In this document: positions 35,104 through 43,013 of the stretch, piece by piece
Layout: each line of letters begins with the position of its first letter
How positions within the stretch are numbered: position 1 is the first letter of the stretch
Assembly: GCA_022568195.1 (NCBI GenBank)
Contig: JADFFS010000006.1
Coordinates: forward strand, 1-48,565
Direction: 5' to 3'
Source of the DNA: Chloroflexota bacterium
GTDB lineage: Bacteria; Chloroflexota; Dehalococcoidia; Lucifugimonadales; UBA3495
DNA: 48,565 nucleotides
Position numbers and translations under genes: made by a program
The notes under the pieces: generated by a model
Told to the model about the DNA's origin: nothing
The model's database searches: none
What the model saw: the letters and a program-made list of their open reading frames with translations, nothing else

Positions 35104-35894
35104 GTATCTCCCGGCGCCTGCCTATCAGAATCGTTGTTTAGATCGTAGAGACGCCGAATCACCTCTTCGGTCAGTTCTTGGGCCGGCATGTCGAACTGAA
35201 GCTTGCCTTCACGCAGGCCGATGACCCGGGAGAAATACTTTCTCATCAAGCGCGGGGAATGCAGGCTGGTCACCAAAGTCCTGCCCGACGTTTCGGCTAA
35301 GTCCGCCAGCAACCCCAATACGTCCTCGGCGCGGGCAGGGTCCAACGAGGAAACGGGCTCGTCGGCCAGGATGATGCGGGAGCCCTGGACCATCAAACGA
35401 GCCAGGGCCACTCTCTGCATCTCGCCACCCGAGAGGTGGGAGGTCCGTTCGTTGGCTTTATCGCCTATGCCCATCTGGTCCAGCGCTGCCACGGCCAGGT
35501 GGCGGTCTTGGGGCCAGAACAAGGAAACGATCGACCGGAGCAGACTCCACTGTCCCAACCGTCCCGCCAGCACGTTGTGCAGCACCGACAGGTGGGGCAC
35601 CAAGTCGTACTGCTGATGAATCATCCCCACCAGGCTCGCCAACTCTTTTCCGGGGCGGGCCAGGGAACGGCCGTCGATGGCCAGCGTTCCCTGGTCGGGC
35701 TGCACTATCCCGGCCAGCAGGTACAGCAGGGTCGTTTTTCCGCTGCCGCTGGGCCCGGCCAAAGCCACCCGCTCACCCTGAGAGATTGCCAGGTCCAGCG
35801 GCGCCAGGGCCTGGACCCGGCCGTAGGCCTTGGCGATGCCCTCGGCCACCACCAGATTGGCCGGGTTGGCTAGACTGGTCCGGCCTACGCTCAT
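35097..35894 (-). CDS. phnC: PhnC-type ABC transporter ATPase
   Basis: The 265-residue ATPase energises the importer. Walker A is GPSGSGKTTL (about 48-57), the Q-loop MIHQQYDLVPHLSV, the signature LSGGEMQRVALARLM (LSGGE instead of LSGGQ), Walker B RIILADEPVSSLDP, and the switch His in LVTSLHSPRLMRKYF. The helical insert WSLLRSIVSLFWPQDRHLA matches PhnC proteins. The ATG overlaps the phnD stop as ATGA, so translation is probably coupled. The C-terminus is polar and ends in the tandem repeat. Confidence 0.94.
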   Translation of the reverse strand: MSVGRTSLANPANLVVAEGIAKAYGRVQALAPLDLAISQGERVALAGPSGSGKTTLLYLLAGIVQPDQGTLAIDGRSLARPGKELASLVGMIHQQYDLVPHLSVLHNVLAGRLGQWSLLRSIVSLFWPQDRHLAVAALDQMGIGDKANERTSHLSGGEMQRVALARLMVQGSRIILADEPVSSLDPARAEDVLGLLADLAETSGRTLVTSLHSPRLMRKYFSRVIGLREGKLQFDMPAQELTEEVIRRLYDLNNDSDRQAPGDTP

Positions 35895-36796
35895 TTGACC
35901 ATCCCCAGATTACGGGCGGCCTGCTCGATGGCACGGTAGTTGCTGCTGTCCGACTCGATAAACCGTTGGGTGCTGAACAGGTCCAAAATGTCCCCGTGGT
36001 CCCGGGGGTTGAGTTTCAAGAGCGCTCGTTGGATCTCACCGGTGAACCCTGGGCCGTACACCTGGTCCAACTCCGGCCGGGCCGTCCAGTTGTAATCGAA
36101 GAAGTCGGGGGTGGTGTAAAACTCCCGGACTTTTTCCGTGTCCGCTCTCCCCGCCCTTACCGCCCGGTTCCATACGTCTTCGTTTAACGCGCCCACGTCG
36201 AAGGAGCCGCTCTCAATCAGTTGCCAGGTAAGGTCGTGGGAGCCGGAGAAATTGGGCAAGCTCCGGAAATCCCGGTCCGCGTCAATGCCGGCCTCGGCCA
36301 GGAAGTGTCGTGGCATCAGGTGCCCGGAGGTGGAGCTTTCGCTGCCGAAGGTCATGGTGAGGCCGCTGGCTTGTGCCTTCAGGTCTTCCAGCGAATCCAT
36401 CACCAGGCCGGAGCGGACGATGAACTTGGAGTGAAATCTGGCGTCGTGCTCCCGCTGGGCGATGGCCCTGGCGCCGGGGGTCTGCAACCGGGCTTGCACG
36501 CCGGTCAGCCCTCCGAAAAAGGCCAGTTGCAGGTCCCCTTGGGTGAAGGCAGTAACCACCGCGGCATAGTCCACGCTGGGCACGTACTGCACCGGAACAC
36601 CCAGTTCCCGGGAGAGATAGTCGGCAAAACCCTGGTAGCGGCGGGCCAACCGGGATGCGTCCTGGTCGGGGATGCCTCCCACTTTCAGGACCGGCGCCCC
36701 CGGTGCTTCGCCGCAGGCGCCCAGCGCCCCGGAGAGCAGGATCAGGACCAGAACGAGCAGCTTTGACTTGACAGGCTGCGCCAATGGGATGGACAA
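35891..36796 (-). CDS. PhnD-type substrate-binding lipoprotein (phosphonate/phosphite or selenate-like oxyanion)
   Basis: The 301-residue protein has a signal peptide with lipobox LSGALGAC (Cys about 27), so it is anchored outside the membrane. The mature domain is a two-lobed binder: GGIPDQDASRLARRYQGFAD, YVPSVDYAAVVTAFTQGDLQ, LAFFGGLTGVQARL, SKFIVRSGL, TMTFGSESSTSGHLMPRHFL (ligand-contact Ser/Thr and His), LPNFSGSHDLTWQLIESGSF and DVGALNEDVWNRAVRAGRAD. The STSGHLMP and DYNWTARPELD blocks resemble the subgroup annotated as putative selenate binders, while the operon layout is that of phosphonate or phosphite uptake. I cannot decide the substrate. TTG 36796 is the start, behind AGAGG. No C-P lyase or phosphite dehydrogenase genes are nearby. 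Confidence 0.88.
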   Translation of the reverse strand: MSIPLAQPVKSKLLVLVLILLSGALGACGEAPGAPVLKVGGIPDQDASRLARRYQGFADYLSRELGVPVQYVPSVDYAAVVTAFTQGDLQLAFFGGLTGVQARLQTPGARAIAQREHDARFHSKFIVRSGLVMDSLEDLKAQASGLTMTFGSESSTSGHLMPRHFLAEAGIDADRDFRSLPNFSGSHDLTWQLIESGSFDVGALNEDVWNRAVRAGRADTEKVREFYTTPDFFDYNWTARPELDQVYGPGFTGEIQRALLKLNPRDHGDILDLFSTQRFIESDSSNYRAIEQAARNLGMVK

Positions 36797-37227
36797 GGAT
36801 ACGACCTCTTGCCTGAGACATGGATGGATTCGCCTTGGGATCGCGGAAAACCGACATGGTAGTCCAACGGCTTACCCGGGGCGGGGACGGCAAGAGGTCA
36901 CGCCGGAAGCAGAGTTCGCTGGGGTCAGCGAATCAGAAGAAAGCAACCTGGCGGGACCACAAGCCGGTCCAGGCCCCACAGGCCCAAACTCAAGTGAATC
37001 CGCTGCCAGGTTGGAGAAGCGTCAGATGCATCAATGGGACGCGAGAGTTCATGGCAAGAATCTTAATGACGGCTATAGAGATTGTCAATCAAACCGGTAA
37101 ACCGGCCCTCGCTCCCAGTCGTTCTTTACAAGGGCGTGAAGGGGGACTACAATCGGGTTAGGGATGAGCGAGCCGGAACGGCTTTCTCTCCCGCATTGTT
37201 TTTCTTTTCCGGTCGGAGGTTGCGACC
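36797..37227. other. divergent intergenic region between the phn-type operon and greA
   Basis: It holds the greA promoter (37125-37153) and greA ribosome binding site GGAGG (37215-37219). A small stem TTCGCTG (36915-36921) and CAGCGAA (36926-36932) with loop GGGT lies in the leader of the minus-strand operon. No known riboswitch could be matched, and no promoter for the phn-type operon was recognised with confidence. Confidence 0.45.
37125..37153 (+). promoter_or_regulatory. sigma-70-like promoter of greA-lysS-serS
   Basis: TTTACA (37125-37130) and TACAAT (37148-37153) have a 17-base spacer; the leader to the greA ATG would be about 70 bases. Confidence 0.65.
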
Positions 37228-37695
37228 ATGACTCAGCCCATTTACCTGTCGCGTGAGGGGCTAGAGAAACTGAAGTCGGAGTTGGAACACCTCCGTACAG
37301 TCCGCCGCCATGATGCGGCCGAGCAGATACAACAGTCCCGGGAAAGAGGCGGCACAGTCAGCAACGCCGAGTACGAAGAAGCGAAAAACGAGCTGGCCTT
37401 TACCGAAGGCCGCATCCTAACCCTGGACAACCTGGTAAATAACGCCGTCATCATCGACGAGCGCGAGACGGCCACCGAGACTGTGGAGGTTGGGTCCACC
37501 GTCAAGGTCAAGGACCAGAACGGCAAAAACTTTCAATACAGCATAACCGGCAGCGCCGAGGCCGACCCCTCCCAGGGCAAGATTTCCAACGTCTCCCCCA
37601 TCGGCAAGAGCCTTTTGGGCAAACGAGTTGGGGAGGTCACCGAGGTAAGCGTTCCATCGGGCAAAATCAAGCTCGAGATTCTCAAGATTCAATAA
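37228..37695 (+). CDS. greA: transcription elongation factor GreA
   Basis: GreA enters the RNA polymerase secondary channel and triggers cleavage of backtracked RNA. The 155-residue protein has the N-terminal coiled coil (about 1-75) starting IYLSREGLEKLKSELEHLRT, with the acidic tip around ERGGTVSNAEYEEAKNELAF (AEYEEAK carries the catalytic acidic residues), and the C-terminal FKBP-like domain (about 80-155; VEVGSTVKVKDQNGKNFQYS, ISNVSPIGKSLLGKRVGEVT). Start codon and GGAGG spacing are excellent. It leads the group with lysS 26 bases downstream. Confidence 0.97.
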   Translation: MTQPIYLSREGLEKLKSELEHLRTVRRHDAAEQIQQSRERGGTVSNAEYEEAKNELAFTEGRILTLDNLVNNAVIIDERETATETVEVGSTVKVKDQNGKNFQYSITGSAEADPSQGKISNVSPIGKSLLGKRVGEVTEVSVPSGKIKLEILKIQ

Positions 37696-37721
37696 CCCGA
37701 TCCCTGAACATTCGGACAAGT

Positions 37722-39236
37722 ATGCCCGATCGAGAAGAAGGCCTCCTGGCCAACCGCAAAGACAAGCTTGACCGTCTCCGCCAGCGAGGTATCGACCCGT
37801 ACCCTCCCCGCTTCTCCCGCTCCTGCGACAACGCTACCGCCATCGCCAATTTCCAGGCGGCGGAGGAAGCCCAAGACCCTGAGTCCGCCACCCAGGAGCT
37901 ATCCCTGGCAGGACGCGTCATCTCCATGCGCGTCATGGGCCGGGCTGCCTTCCTAGACCTGCAGGACAGCTCGGGGACAATCCAGACCATGCTGCGCCAA
38001 AACGTCCTGGGCGAGGCTTACGACTTAATCAAGGACCTGGACGTGGGGGACCACCTCGGGATCACCGGGCCCCTCATCCGTACCCGCACCGGCCAGGTAA
38101 CCATCGAGGCCCACCAGGTCACCCTGACCGCCAAGGGCATGCGCCCCCTTCCGGAAAAGTTCCACGGGCTGCGGGACGTGGAGACCCGCTACCGGCAAAG
38201 GTACCTGGACCTCATCGCCAATCCGGATGTTATGCCCGTCTTCGCCCGCCGCAGTCAGATCATCGGCAGCGTTCGGAATTTTCTGAACCAGCGAGGTTTC
38301 TTAGAAGTAGAAACCCCCATCTTGGTGCCCGTGGCCGGCGGAGCCCACGCCCGCCCATTCATCACCCACCACAACGCCTTGGATCAGGACCTATACCTGC
38401 GTATCGCCACCGAGTTGTACCTGAAGCGTCTCATAATCGGTGGTTTTGACAAGGTGTACGAGTTGGGCCGGGTATTTCGCAATGAGGGCATCGACCAAGA
38501 CCACAACCCGGAGTTCACTCTGCTGGAGAGCTACGAGGCCTACGCCGATTACAACGACGTGATGGAAATGGTGGAGACGATGGTCTCCAACATCACCCAG
38601 GAAGTGTGGGGCACTCAGGAAGTCGCCTACGGTGACCATGTGATCGACTACACGCCGCCCTGGCGCAGGCTGCAGCTACGTGAGGAGCTGGCTGGGCGCA
38701 GCGGCATAGACATCGACGATTTCCCCGACGACGCTTCGTTATCCCAGAGAGTGGCCGAGCTGGGCTTGGACGCCGGGCCCAGAGATAGCCGGGCCAGGCT
38801 TATAGACAAGCTGATCTCCACCTTCGTTGAGCCGAATCTAATCCAACCCACCTTCCTCCTCGACTACCCGGAGATAATGTCACCGTTGGCCAAGGGCAAG
38901 CCCGGGACACCAGGCTACGTGGAGCGGTTCGAGGCTTTCGCCGCGGGAATGGAGATCGCCAACTCCTACACAGAGCTTAACGATCCGGCGGTCCAACGAG
39001 AACGGTTCGATCTGCAAGAGGAAATCCGGCGCCAATATCAGGATGAAGAGGTGGACAGAAAAGACGAGGATTTCCTTTTGGCACTGGAGTACGGCATGCC
39101 GCCCACCGGTGGCCTGGGCATGGGCATAGACCGGCTGGTGATGCTGCTTTCCTCCCAACCTTCCATACGGGACGTGGTCTTGTTCCCCCAGATGCGCACG
39201 CTTCAGCACACTCCGGCAGAACAAACTCCGGGGTAA
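37722..39236 (+). CDS. lysS: lysyl-tRNA synthetase, class II
   Basis: The enzyme charges tRNA-Lys. The 504-residue chain has the N-terminal OB-fold anticodon-binding domain (about 55-150; LAGRVISMRVMGRAAFLDLQ, VGDHLGITGPLIRT) and the class II core (about 170-495). Motif 1 is RRSQIIGSVRNFLNQRGFLE, motif 2 is YELGRVFRNEGIDQDHNPEF, and motif 3 is LEYGMPPTGGLGMGIDRLVM. AYADYNDVMEMVE and MEIANSYTELNDP are further LysRS-specific blocks. It is full length, cytosolic, and followed by serS after about 50 bases. Confidence 0.98.
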   Translation: MPDREEGLLANRKDKLDRLRQRGIDPYPPRFSRSCDNATAIANFQAAEEAQDPESATQELSLAGRVISMRVMGRAAFLDLQDSSGTIQTMLRQNVLGEAYDLIKDLDVGDHLGITGPLIRTRTGQVTIEAHQVTLTAKGMRPLPEKFHGLRDVETRYRQRYLDLIANPDVMPVFARRSQIIGSVRNFLNQRGFLEVETPILVPVAGGAHARPFITHHNALDQDLYLRIATELYLKRLIIGGFDKVYELGRVFRNEGIDQDHNPEFTLLESYEAYADYNDVMEMVETMVSNITQEVWGTQEVAYGDHVIDYTPPWRRLQLREELAGRSGIDIDDFPDDASLSQRVAELGLDAGPRDSRARLIDKLISTFVEPNLIQPTFLLDYPEIMSPLAKGKPGTPGYVERFEAFAAGMEIANSYTELNDPAVQRERFDLQEEIRRQYQDEEVDRKDEDFLLALEYGMPPTGGLGMGIDRLVMLLSSQPSIRDVVLFPQMRTLQHTPAEQTPG

Positions 39237-39287
39237 TGAACCCCTGGCTTTAGACTGTTCACGACACCTAGACACCGAGGGACAGAT

Positions 39288-40574
39288 ATTCTATCCATAG
39301 AACTGATACGGCGAGACCCGGACTTCGTCCGGCAAGCCCTGGAATCCCGGGGAGAAGATAGTCCCCTGGACCAGTTGCTGGAGTTGGACGCTCAACGTCG
39401 CCAGGCTATCAATCAGGGAGACGAGCTGAGGGCACATCGCAACCAGGTCAACCGCGCCCTGGGCCAGGCCAGGGCCTCCGGCCAGGAACCGGACCCTGAA
39501 ACCATCCTGGCGATGCGGAAGGTGGGCGAGAACGTCGACCGGTTGGAGCAGCAGGTGAAGGACCTGGATGACAGGCTACACACCATGCTTCTGGAGCTGC
39601 CCAACATCCCCTTGCCCGAAGTGCCCCAAGGTTCCAGCGAAGAGGACAACGTGGTTGTGCGAAGCTGGGGTGAGGTCCGCAACTTCGATTTCACCCCCCT
39701 TCCTCACTGGGACTTGGGCGAGCAATTGGGCCTTATCGACTTTCAGCGTGGAGTCAAGCTGTCGGGTAGCCGTTTCTACACCATGTTCGGCCGGGGCGCC
39801 AAGCTGGAGCGGGCGTTGATCGCCTGGATGCTTGACCTGCACACCCAGGAGCACGGGTACACCGAGGTAATGGTGCCTGCCGTGGTCAAGCGGGAGGTGA
39901 TGGAAGGCTCGGGTAACTTGCCCAAGTTCAGCGACTTGCTTTACCACGACGACGAGAACGACCTTTGGCTGATTCCCACGGCCGAGGTCCCCATTACCAA
40001 CTTGTACCGGGACGAAATCCTGCCCGCCGAGACGTTGCCCCTGTACTACGTGGCCCAGACCCCCTGCTTCCGCAACGAGAAAGCAGCCGCGGGAAGAGAC
40101 ACCCGAGGAATCAAACGGGTCCACCAGTTCAACAAGGTGGAGATGTACAAGTTCGTTTCTCCCGAGTCATCGGGGGATGAGCTGGAGCGGCTGGTGGCCG
40201 ACGCCGAAGCCGTTTGCCGCGGGCTAGGTCTGCCTTACCGGGTGGTCCAGATTTGCACCGGGGATATTGGCTTCCACTCGGCCATGACCTACGACATCGA
40301 GGTGTGGGCCGCGGGTTGTCAAGAATGGCTGGAAGTGAGCTCCTGCTCCAACTGCACCGACTTCCAAGCCCGCCGGGCCCGAATCCGGTACCGCCCCAGC
40401 CGGGACGCCCGGCCTGAGTTTGTGCACACCCTGAATGGCTCCGGGTTGGCCCTGCCCCGGGTGTTCATCGCAATTCTGGAGAACTACCAGCAAGAGGACG
40501 GCTCGGTTGTCATTCCCGAAACCCTGCGCCCCTACACCGGCTTCGACTCCATTCCTGCCAAGTCTGCCGGTTAA
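39288..40574 (+). CDS. serS: seryl-tRNA synthetase, probably starting at AUU
   Basis: The 428-residue class II enzyme charges tRNA-Ser. It starts LSIELIRRDPDFVRQALESR, the normal SerRS N-terminus, then a coiled-coil tRNA-binding arm (about 30-115), motif 2 (YVAQTPCFRNEKAAAGRDTR), VHQFNKVEMYKFVSPESS, the SerRS-specific GDIGFHSAMTYDIEVWAAGC and motif 3 (HTLNGSGLALPRVFIAILEN). In this frame no ATG, GTG or TTG lies between the upstream stop (39237-39239) and TTG 39375. TTG 39375 would drop the first 29 residues. ATT 39288 aligns with the usual Met and sits 7 bases behind GAGG (39277-39280). I therefore call an AUU start, with CTG 39255 as a weaker option; a base error (ATG to ATT) is also possible. 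Confidence 0.95.
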   Translation: MLSIELIRRDPDFVRQALESRGEDSPLDQLLELDAQRRQAINQGDELRAHRNQVNRALGQARASGQEPDPETILAMRKVGENVDRLEQQVKDLDDRLHTMLLELPNIPLPEVPQGSSEEDNVVVRSWGEVRNFDFTPLPHWDLGEQLGLIDFQRGVKLSGSRFYTMFGRGAKLERALIAWMLDLHTQEHGYTEVMVPAVVKREVMEGSGNLPKFSDLLYHDDENDLWLIPTAEVPITNLYRDEILPAETLPLYYVAQTPCFRNEKAAAGRDTRGIKRVHQFNKVEMYKFVSPESSGDELERLVADAEAVCRGLGLPYRVVQICTGDIGFHSAMTYDIEVWAAGCQEWLEVSSCSNCTDFQARRARIRYRPSRDARPEFVHTLNGSGLALPRVFIAILENYQQEDGSVVIPETLRPYTGFDSIPAKSAG

Positions 40575-40599
40575 CGCCTCCCTGAAATTTGTACAAGTA

Positions 40600-40621
40600 G
40601 GGGCACGGCATGCCGTGCCCC
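40600..40621. repeat. perfect 22-base palindrome downstream of serS
   Basis: GGGGCACGGCA (40600-40610) is followed directly by its reverse complement TGCCGTGCCCC (40611-40621), 26 bases after the serS stop. It could fold as a terminator-like stem without a U-tract. The same kind of palindrome occurs as a dispersed repeat in many bacteria. Confidence 0.75.
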
Positions 40622-40700
40622 CATTGCGGCGCGGTCGCCACCCCTACCGAAGACCTTCACCCATGCGCTAGAATAACCGTAAACATCCGGGAGGCGCATC

Positions 40701-41513
40701 ATGTCAGGTATTTGGCCCGGCGATACCCAGTGTGTGGCGATGCTGGGCTTCGACGTAGACGGGGTTTCCTCGTGGCTGAACCGCAACCCCGACTACAAAA
40801 ACCTGCCCAGCCTCATGTCGATGGCCGAATACGGCCCCAGCGTGGCGACCCCCCGTATCCTGGACATGTTGGACGCCCATTCCATCAAAGCCAGCTTTTA
40901 CGTGCCGGGATACGTGGCGGAAACCCACGTGGACCTGGTCAAGGAAATCGCCCACCGGGGACATGAGGTGGCCCACCACGGCTACATGCACGAGCCCCCG
41001 GCTACCCTGACACCCGAGGAAGAGGAAGAGGTAATCCGCAGGGGAATGTCTATCCTGGGAGATATTACGGGCCAGGCGCCCCGGGGTTACCGCTCCCCCA
41101 GCTGGGAGCTCAGCGACCGGTCCCTGGACTTGCTGTCCTCCCACGGCTTCGTGTACGACAGCAGCTTGATGGGAGACGACGCGCCCTACCTGCTCAACCC
41201 CGGCACCCCTCAGCAGATGGTGGAGATCCCCATCCATTGGCTGCTGGACGACGCCCCCAATTTCGTTTACGCCCCCACCGCCGGCCGCCTGGGACCCATG
41301 CGCAACCCCGACGAGGTTTACGGAACCTGGGCTGCTGAGTTCGAGGGCCTGTACCGGTACGGCCGGGCCTTCACTTTGACCATGCACCCACAGTACATCG
41401 GGCGGCCGGGACGCTTGCTCATGCTGGAAAAGCTGATCGGGCATATTCAAAGCTTCCCCAACGTTGAGTTCATGCGCGCCATCGACGTGGCTGAGATGTG
41501 GCTCTCCCGGTGA
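40701..41513 (+). CDS. polysaccharide deacetylase family protein
   Basis: The 270-residue protein has the NodB-homology fold: VAMLGFDVDGVSSW with the first motif Asp pair (FDVDG), TPRILDMLDAHSIKASFYVP, then HRGHEVAHHGYMHEPP (the HxxxH-type metal motif, H-H-G-Y-M-H), GYRSPSWELSDRSLDLLSSH (R-S-P motif 3) and MHPQYIGRPGRLLMLEKLI at the end. No signal peptide is seen, so it is cytosolic, which resembles the PuuE/allantoinase-like or formamide-hydrolysing subgroup more than a cell-wall enzyme. The ATG follows GGGAGGCGCATC. The next genes encode nitrile-hydratase-like subunits, so an amide or N-acyl substrate is conceivable but unproven. Confidence 0.9.
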   Translation: MSGIWPGDTQCVAMLGFDVDGVSSWLNRNPDYKNLPSLMSMAEYGPSVATPRILDMLDAHSIKASFYVPGYVAETHVDLVKEIAHRGHEVAHHGYMHEPPATLTPEEEEEVIRRGMSILGDITGQAPRGYRSPSWELSDRSLDLLSSHGFVYDSSLMGDDAPYLLNPGTPQQMVEIPIHWLLDDAPNFVYAPTAGRLGPMRNPDEVYGTWAAEFEGLYRYGRAFTLTMHPQYIGRPGRLLMLEKLIGHIQSFPNVEFMRAIDVAEMWLSR

Positions 41514-41602
41514 GGGCTCTTGCCTTCGTCGGTGGAGAGACTTAACATGGGGCGATGCAATCACCGATTTAGACTTGGCTGGCCCGATAAAGGAACGCGG
41601 AC

Positions 41603-41905
41603 ATGACCAGACCCCACGACCGGGGCGGATGGCCCACCGACGAGCCCATCGACCGCAGCGACCACCAGCGCCTGGACTGGGAGGTGCGCATGGACGCCCT
41701 GCACCAGGTGCTCGGACGTAAAGGCCTCCGGACCACCGATGAGATGCGGCGCGCCATAGAGAGCCTGGACCCAGAGCTGTACGAGTCTCTGAGCTACTAC
41801 GAGCGCTGGACTGCTGCCCTGGAAATCCTGATGGTGGAAAAGGACGTACTGACCTCGGAAGAGATCGATGGCAAAATGGCCCAGTTGGAGCAGCCGGGCT
41901 CTTAG
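41603..41905 (+). CDS. nitrile hydratase beta N-terminal-like subunit (ScnB-like)
   Basis: The 100-residue protein matches the helical N-terminal half of nitrile hydratase beta: RMDALHQVLGRKGLRTTDEM, RRAIESLDPELYESLSYYER, WTAALEILMVEKDVLTSEEI. The SH3-like C-terminal half is a separate gene 7 bases downstream, so the beta subunit is split. Split beta subunits are the arrangement of thiocyanate hydrolase (ScnB, ScnA, ScnC), but also occur in other NHase-like enzymes. The protein is shorter than thiocyanate hydrolase beta (about 157 residues). The start is ATG behind AAAGGAACG. It is cytosolic and expected to pair with the alpha-like subunit. Confidence 0.85.
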   Translation: MTRPHDRGGWPTDEPIDRSDHQRLDWEVRMDALHQVLGRKGLRTTDEMRRAIESLDPELYESLSYYERWTAALEILMVEKDVLTSEEIDGKMAQLEQPGS

Positions 41906-41912
41906 GCCGCCC

Positions 41913-42209
41913 ATGACTCAATCAGCTAAATATCAATCGGGCGACCGGGTGCGGGTACGGGTCGATTCTCCCCCCGGCCACTACCGCACCCCAACCTACA
42001 TCCAGGGCAAGTCTGGTACGGTGGTGGCCCTGTGCGGCGCCTACCGTAACCCCGAATCCTTGGGGCACGGCGGTTCCGGTTTGCCCGAGAAGTACCTCTA
42101 CCGGGTCCAGTTTGACCAGACCCACGTTTGGGACCGCTACCGGGGAAGCAGCTCGGACAAGATTCTGGTGGACATTTACGAGCATTGGTTGGACCCCCTG
42201 GGCACATAG
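41913..42209 (+). CDS. nitrile hydratase beta C-terminal-like subunit (ScnA-like)
   Basis: The 98-residue protein is the SH3-like barrel that forms the C-terminal half of nitrile hydratase beta: YQSGDRVRVRVDSPPGHYRT, PTYIQGKSGTVVALCGAYRN, LPEKYLYRVQFDQTHVWDRY, then VDIYEHWLDP. The Arg residues of this domain reach the metal site in known enzymes. I chose ATG 41913, eight bases after the upstream gene's stop; a longer frame to 41868 overlaps it. It precedes the alpha-like gene by 22 bases. Confidence 0.9.
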   Translation: MTQSAKYQSGDRVRVRVDSPPGHYRTPTYIQGKSGTVVALCGAYRNPESLGHGGSGLPEKYLYRVQFDQTHVWDRYRGSSSDKILVDIYEHWLDPLGT

Positions 42210-42231
42210 GATCGGTACTTAGGAGGAAATC

Positions 42232-42879
42232 ATGAGCGACGGCCACGACGGTCACCCACACCATGAAGGCATGGACGCCAGCGACGGGTTGAGCTATTAC
42301 GGCCGCCGGGCCCAGGCCATTGAGGCCCTGCTGGTGGAGAAGGGCCTGTGTACCTCGGAAGAAGTGCAGTCGGCCATGGACAACGTGGAATCCAGGTCTC
42401 CGGCCGACGGCGCCCGGGTGATTGCCCGCGCCTGGGCCGATCCCGGCTTCAAAGCCCGGTTGCTGGCCGATCCTGGGTCCGCCCTGACCGAGTTGGGCTA
42501 CACCCTGCCCGACACCACTCCTCACCTGGCTGTGGTCGAAAACACCGAACAGGTCCACCACATGGTGGTCTGCACGCTGTGCTCCTGCTATCCGCGTACC
42601 CTGTTGGGACGGCCACCCGACTGGTACAAGAGCTTCGCCTATCGGTCCCGGGCCGTGGTTGACCCTCGCGGTGTGATGCGGGAGTTCGGGCTGGAGTTGG
42701 ACGAGAGCGTGGAAGTCCGGGTCCTGGACAGCACGGCCGACCTGCGCTACCTGGTTTTGCCGCGGCGTCCCGCGGGCACGGACAGCCTCAGCGAAGACGC
42801 TCTGGCCAAGCTGGTCAGCCGGGACAGCATGATCGGCGTCTGTAACCCACGGGTGCCCGACCCTGTCGCCGCTGATTAG
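42232..42879 (+). CDS. nitrile hydratase alpha-like subunit, cobalt type (NHase/thiocyanate hydrolase gamma)
   Basis: The 215-residue protein carries the metal claw VCTLCSCYPRTLLGRPPDWY with Cys114, Cys117, Ser118 and Cys119. In the family the second and third Cys are oxidised and Thr between the first two Cys marks the cobalt form (Ser marks iron). Other blocks: AIEALLVEKGLCTSEEVQSA, RAWADPGFKARLLADPGSAL, YRSRAVVDPRGVMREFGLEL and RYLVLPRRPAGTDSLSEDAL. The enzyme hydrates nitriles to amides, or thiocyanate to carbonyl sulfide and ammonia in the Scn branch; the substrate cannot be settled. An N-terminal His-rich stretch (HDGHPHHEG, residues 5-13) may bind metal. No activator or cobalt chaperone of a known type is adjacent. 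The ribosome binding site TAGGAGGAA is ideal. Confidence 0.94.
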   Translation: MSDGHDGHPHHEGMDASDGLSYYGRRAQAIEALLVEKGLCTSEEVQSAMDNVESRSPADGARVIARAWADPGFKARLLADPGSALTELGYTLPDTTPHLAVVENTEQVHHMVVCTLCSCYPRTLLGRPPDWYKSFAYRSRAVVDPRGVMREFGLELDESVEVRVLDSTADLRYLVLPRRPAGTDSLSEDALAKLVSRDSMIGVCNPRVPDPVAAD

Positions 42880-43013
42880 CCCGCCGGCCGGCTTCTAGTT
42901 CATCAAGAGGGCGCATCCGGCTGGGCCAGGCCGAGCGCACTCGCCGCCGATGCATCCGAGAGGGTGGTCCCCGGTGGCTCCCGGCCCGGGCGGCCACTAA
43001 TCCAAGACCAGCT

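Noticed and set aside
33407-36796. Part of a C-P lyase locus
   Set aside because: No phnG-phnM genes, phosphonatase or phosphite dehydrogenase are present; only the transporter genes are.
36797-37000. Riboswitch in the leader of the phn-type operon
   Set aside because: Only a 7-bp hairpin is visible; no consensus of a known class could be matched by eye.
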